Shown: positions 6,480-7,158 of the stretch, in pieces
Layout: each line of letters opens with the position of its first letter
Numbering within the stretch: position 1 is the stretch's first letter
NCBI GenBank assembly: GCA_019347995.1
Contig: JAHWKH010000126.1
Location: 1 to 7,158, forward strand
Reading direction: 5' to 3'
From: Gemmatimonadota bacterium
GTDB taxonomy: Bacteria; Gemmatimonadota; Gemmatimonadetes; Longimicrobiales; UBA6960
DNA length: 7,158 nucleotides
Position numbers and translations under genes: made by a program
Notes under the pieces: generated by a model
Seen by the model: only the letters and a program-made list of their open reading frames with translations
What the model was told of the DNA's origin: nothing
The model's database searches: none

Positions 6480-6971
6480 TCATTCGGCCCACGTGACGAG
6501 TCCGCCCTTCCAGGGCTCCGGATAGACCCCCGTGGGACGGCCCATCTCGTCCAACCGGGGCGGATCGCCGCCCTCCACCACCCAGCGCAGCAGCCTCTCC
6601 AGCGTCGCCAGGAGGACGTGGGGCGGCGCGCAGCCGGGCAGGTTGACCACGGGCAGGCCACGGCGGCTGCGGAAGTCCGGCTCCAGCCACATGGAGGTTC
6701 CCGTAGCGCCGGCGGGGTTGGGCTCCAGGGAGTGGGGACCGCCCCATACCGCGCAGTCGCCCCACGCCACGACGAACTCGGCACCCGGCGCCAGGCGGTC
6801 CAGCCAGCGCCCGGTGGTCACCGGCCGGCCATCCTCCACGCCGAGCGACGCCAGGAACGTCTCCCCGGCGGCGGCATCCGCCGGCACCGACGACTCGTTG
6901 ATCAGGCCCCAGGGGCCGCGGGCGCCACGGGAGACCTGGCGGAGCTCCTCCACGAACGCGGCCCCGCTCAC
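6480..6971 (-). CDS. [NiFe]-hydrogenase small subunit, short, proximal-cluster domain only; 5' end uncertain
   Basis: From a GTG at 6971 this gives 163 residues. GDCAVWGG (71-78, Cys73) and NLPGCAPP (110-117, Cys114) match the third and fourth ligands of the proximal [4Fe-4S] cluster, and RWLDRLAPGAEFVVAWG resembles the Huc-type small subunit. It stops at WAE, right after DEMGRPTGVYPEPW, where homologues continue with the His/Cys-rich medial and distal cluster domain, so it is about half the usual size for groups 1 and 2. The frame stays open upstream of 6971. It gives a family-like 'HLLHPLLSP' just before the GTG, and then runs without a stop or an ATG/GTG/TTG to the window edge. The N-terminal CxxC (or CxxD) ligands are therefore either beyond a rearrangement or off the window. 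The start given is minimal. No Tat signal or C-terminal anchor is visible. Confidence 0.82.
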   Translation of the reverse strand: MSGAAFVEELRQVSRGARGPWGLINESSVPADAAAGETFLASLGVEDGRPVTTGRWLDRLAPGAEFVVAWGDCAVWGGPHSLEPNPAGATGTSMWLEPDFRSRRGLPVVNLPGCAPPHVLLATLERLLRWVVEGGDPPRLDEMGRPTGVYPEPWKGGLVTWAE

Positions 6972-6996
6972 GGGGGAGAGCAGGGGATGGAGGAGG

Positions 6997-7007
6997 TGCG
7001 TGGCTCC
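6997..7007. repeat. 11-bp direct repeat, copy 1 (TGCGTGGCTCC)
   Basis: Identical to bases 7030-7040, 33 bases away (11 codons, so in phase). It sits where the small-subunit similarity stops and the plus-strand coding bias begins, so it may mark a duplication or junction. Confidence 0.7.
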
Positions 7008-7028
7008 GCTGCGAGGCGGGAAGCCATC

Positions 7029-7158
7029 ATGCGTGGCTCCCGGAAGGGCGGGGAGGGGCTGGAGAACGTCGGCTCCGACGACCCCGTCCTCACCGCAAAG
7101 GAGATCAAGGCCTGGCGTCAGCTGGAGAGGGAGTACGGACGGGTCAGCAAGAACGTCT
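7029..7158 (+). CDS. Divergent plus-strand reading frame, hypothetical, partial at right edge
   Basis: 43 codons from an ATG at 7029 with no stop before the edge; an in-frame ATG at 6987, preceded by GGAG, is an alternative start. About 90% of third positions are G or C, against about 63% at first positions, which is the coding signature of this genome on the plus strand and argues against the competing minus-strand frame. The peptide is charged and helical, with 'DDPVLTAKEIKAWRQLERE' as its clearest part. This recalls loosely the coiled-coil segment of IS3-family OrfA proteins, but the stretch is too short to assign. If it is a transposase fragment or an inserted gene, it could explain the truncated small subunit. 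It could also be a chimeric contig end. Confidence 0.4.
   Translation, partial: MRGSRKGGEGLENVGSDDPVLTAKEIKAWRQLEREYGRVSKNV
7030..7040. repeat. 11-bp direct repeat, copy 2 (TGCGTGGCTCC)
   Basis: Second copy of the repeat at 6997-7007. It overlaps the candidate plus-strand start codon at 7029. Confidence 0.7.

Noticed and set aside
4694..6496. 600-codon plus-strand open frame opposite the hydrogenase large subunit
   Set aside because: Antisense shadow; the minus strand holds all hydrogenase motifs.
1..7158. CRISPR array, tRNA or rRNA
   Set aside because: No regularly spaced repeats and no tRNA- or rRNA-like sequences were recognised; nearly the whole window is coding.

Overview
This is a high-GC window (GC at third codon positions above 90% in the clear genes) holding one compact minus-strand operon that reads from right to left. 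It looks like a [NiFe]-hydrogenase locus from a free-living bacterium. The taxon cannot be fixed from the sequence. The codon bias would suit Gemmatimonadota, Rokubacteria, Actinobacteriota or similar GC-rich lineages, but that is only a guess.

Layout in transcription order: (1) a short hydrogenase small subunit carrying only proximal-cluster residues, with an unclear 5' end (6480-6971, frame open further upstream); (2) a full-length, intact-looking large subunit resembling the group 2a/1h (Huc/Hhy) type (4631-6478); (3) a HycI/HybD-type maturation peptidase homologue that has lost all three nickel ligands (4117-4650); (4) a soluble PAS-GAF histidine kinase (2117-4120); (5) a CooC-type nickel-handling ATPase interrupted by one in-frame TGA exactly at the first cysteine of the family's metal-binding CxC motif (1279-2082); (6) a polytopic membrane protein with CSC and CTCC motifs and a C-terminal M23-like domain, running off the left edge (1-1282). 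Junctions are overlaps or gaps of a few bases, except for 34 bases before the ATPase, so the genes are probably co-transcribed and largely translationally coupled. At the right end a plus-strand reading frame (about 7029 to the edge) takes over the codon bias.

The main result is the CooC-like gene. The frame is preserved on both sides of the TGA. The protein is full length only if the TGA is read through. The TGA replaces the metal-ligand cysteine (CxC becomes UxC). No ribosome binding site precedes the ATG that follows it, and a SECIS-like hairpin with a G in its apical loop starts 15 bases after it. TGA also ends other genes here, so a global code change is unlikely. This makes a selenocysteine-containing CooC-type metallochaperone the leading hypothesis, with a nonsense mutation as the rival.

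Taken together, the locus suggests a minimal hydrogenase coupled to a cytosolic sensor kinase, hence possibly H2 or redox sensing, with its own nickel metallochaperone. The one-cluster small subunit, ligand-less peptidase and TGA-interrupted ATPase could mark an unusual hydrogenase type or a locus in decay. The high GC3, intact frames and intact active-site motifs of the large subunit favour function.
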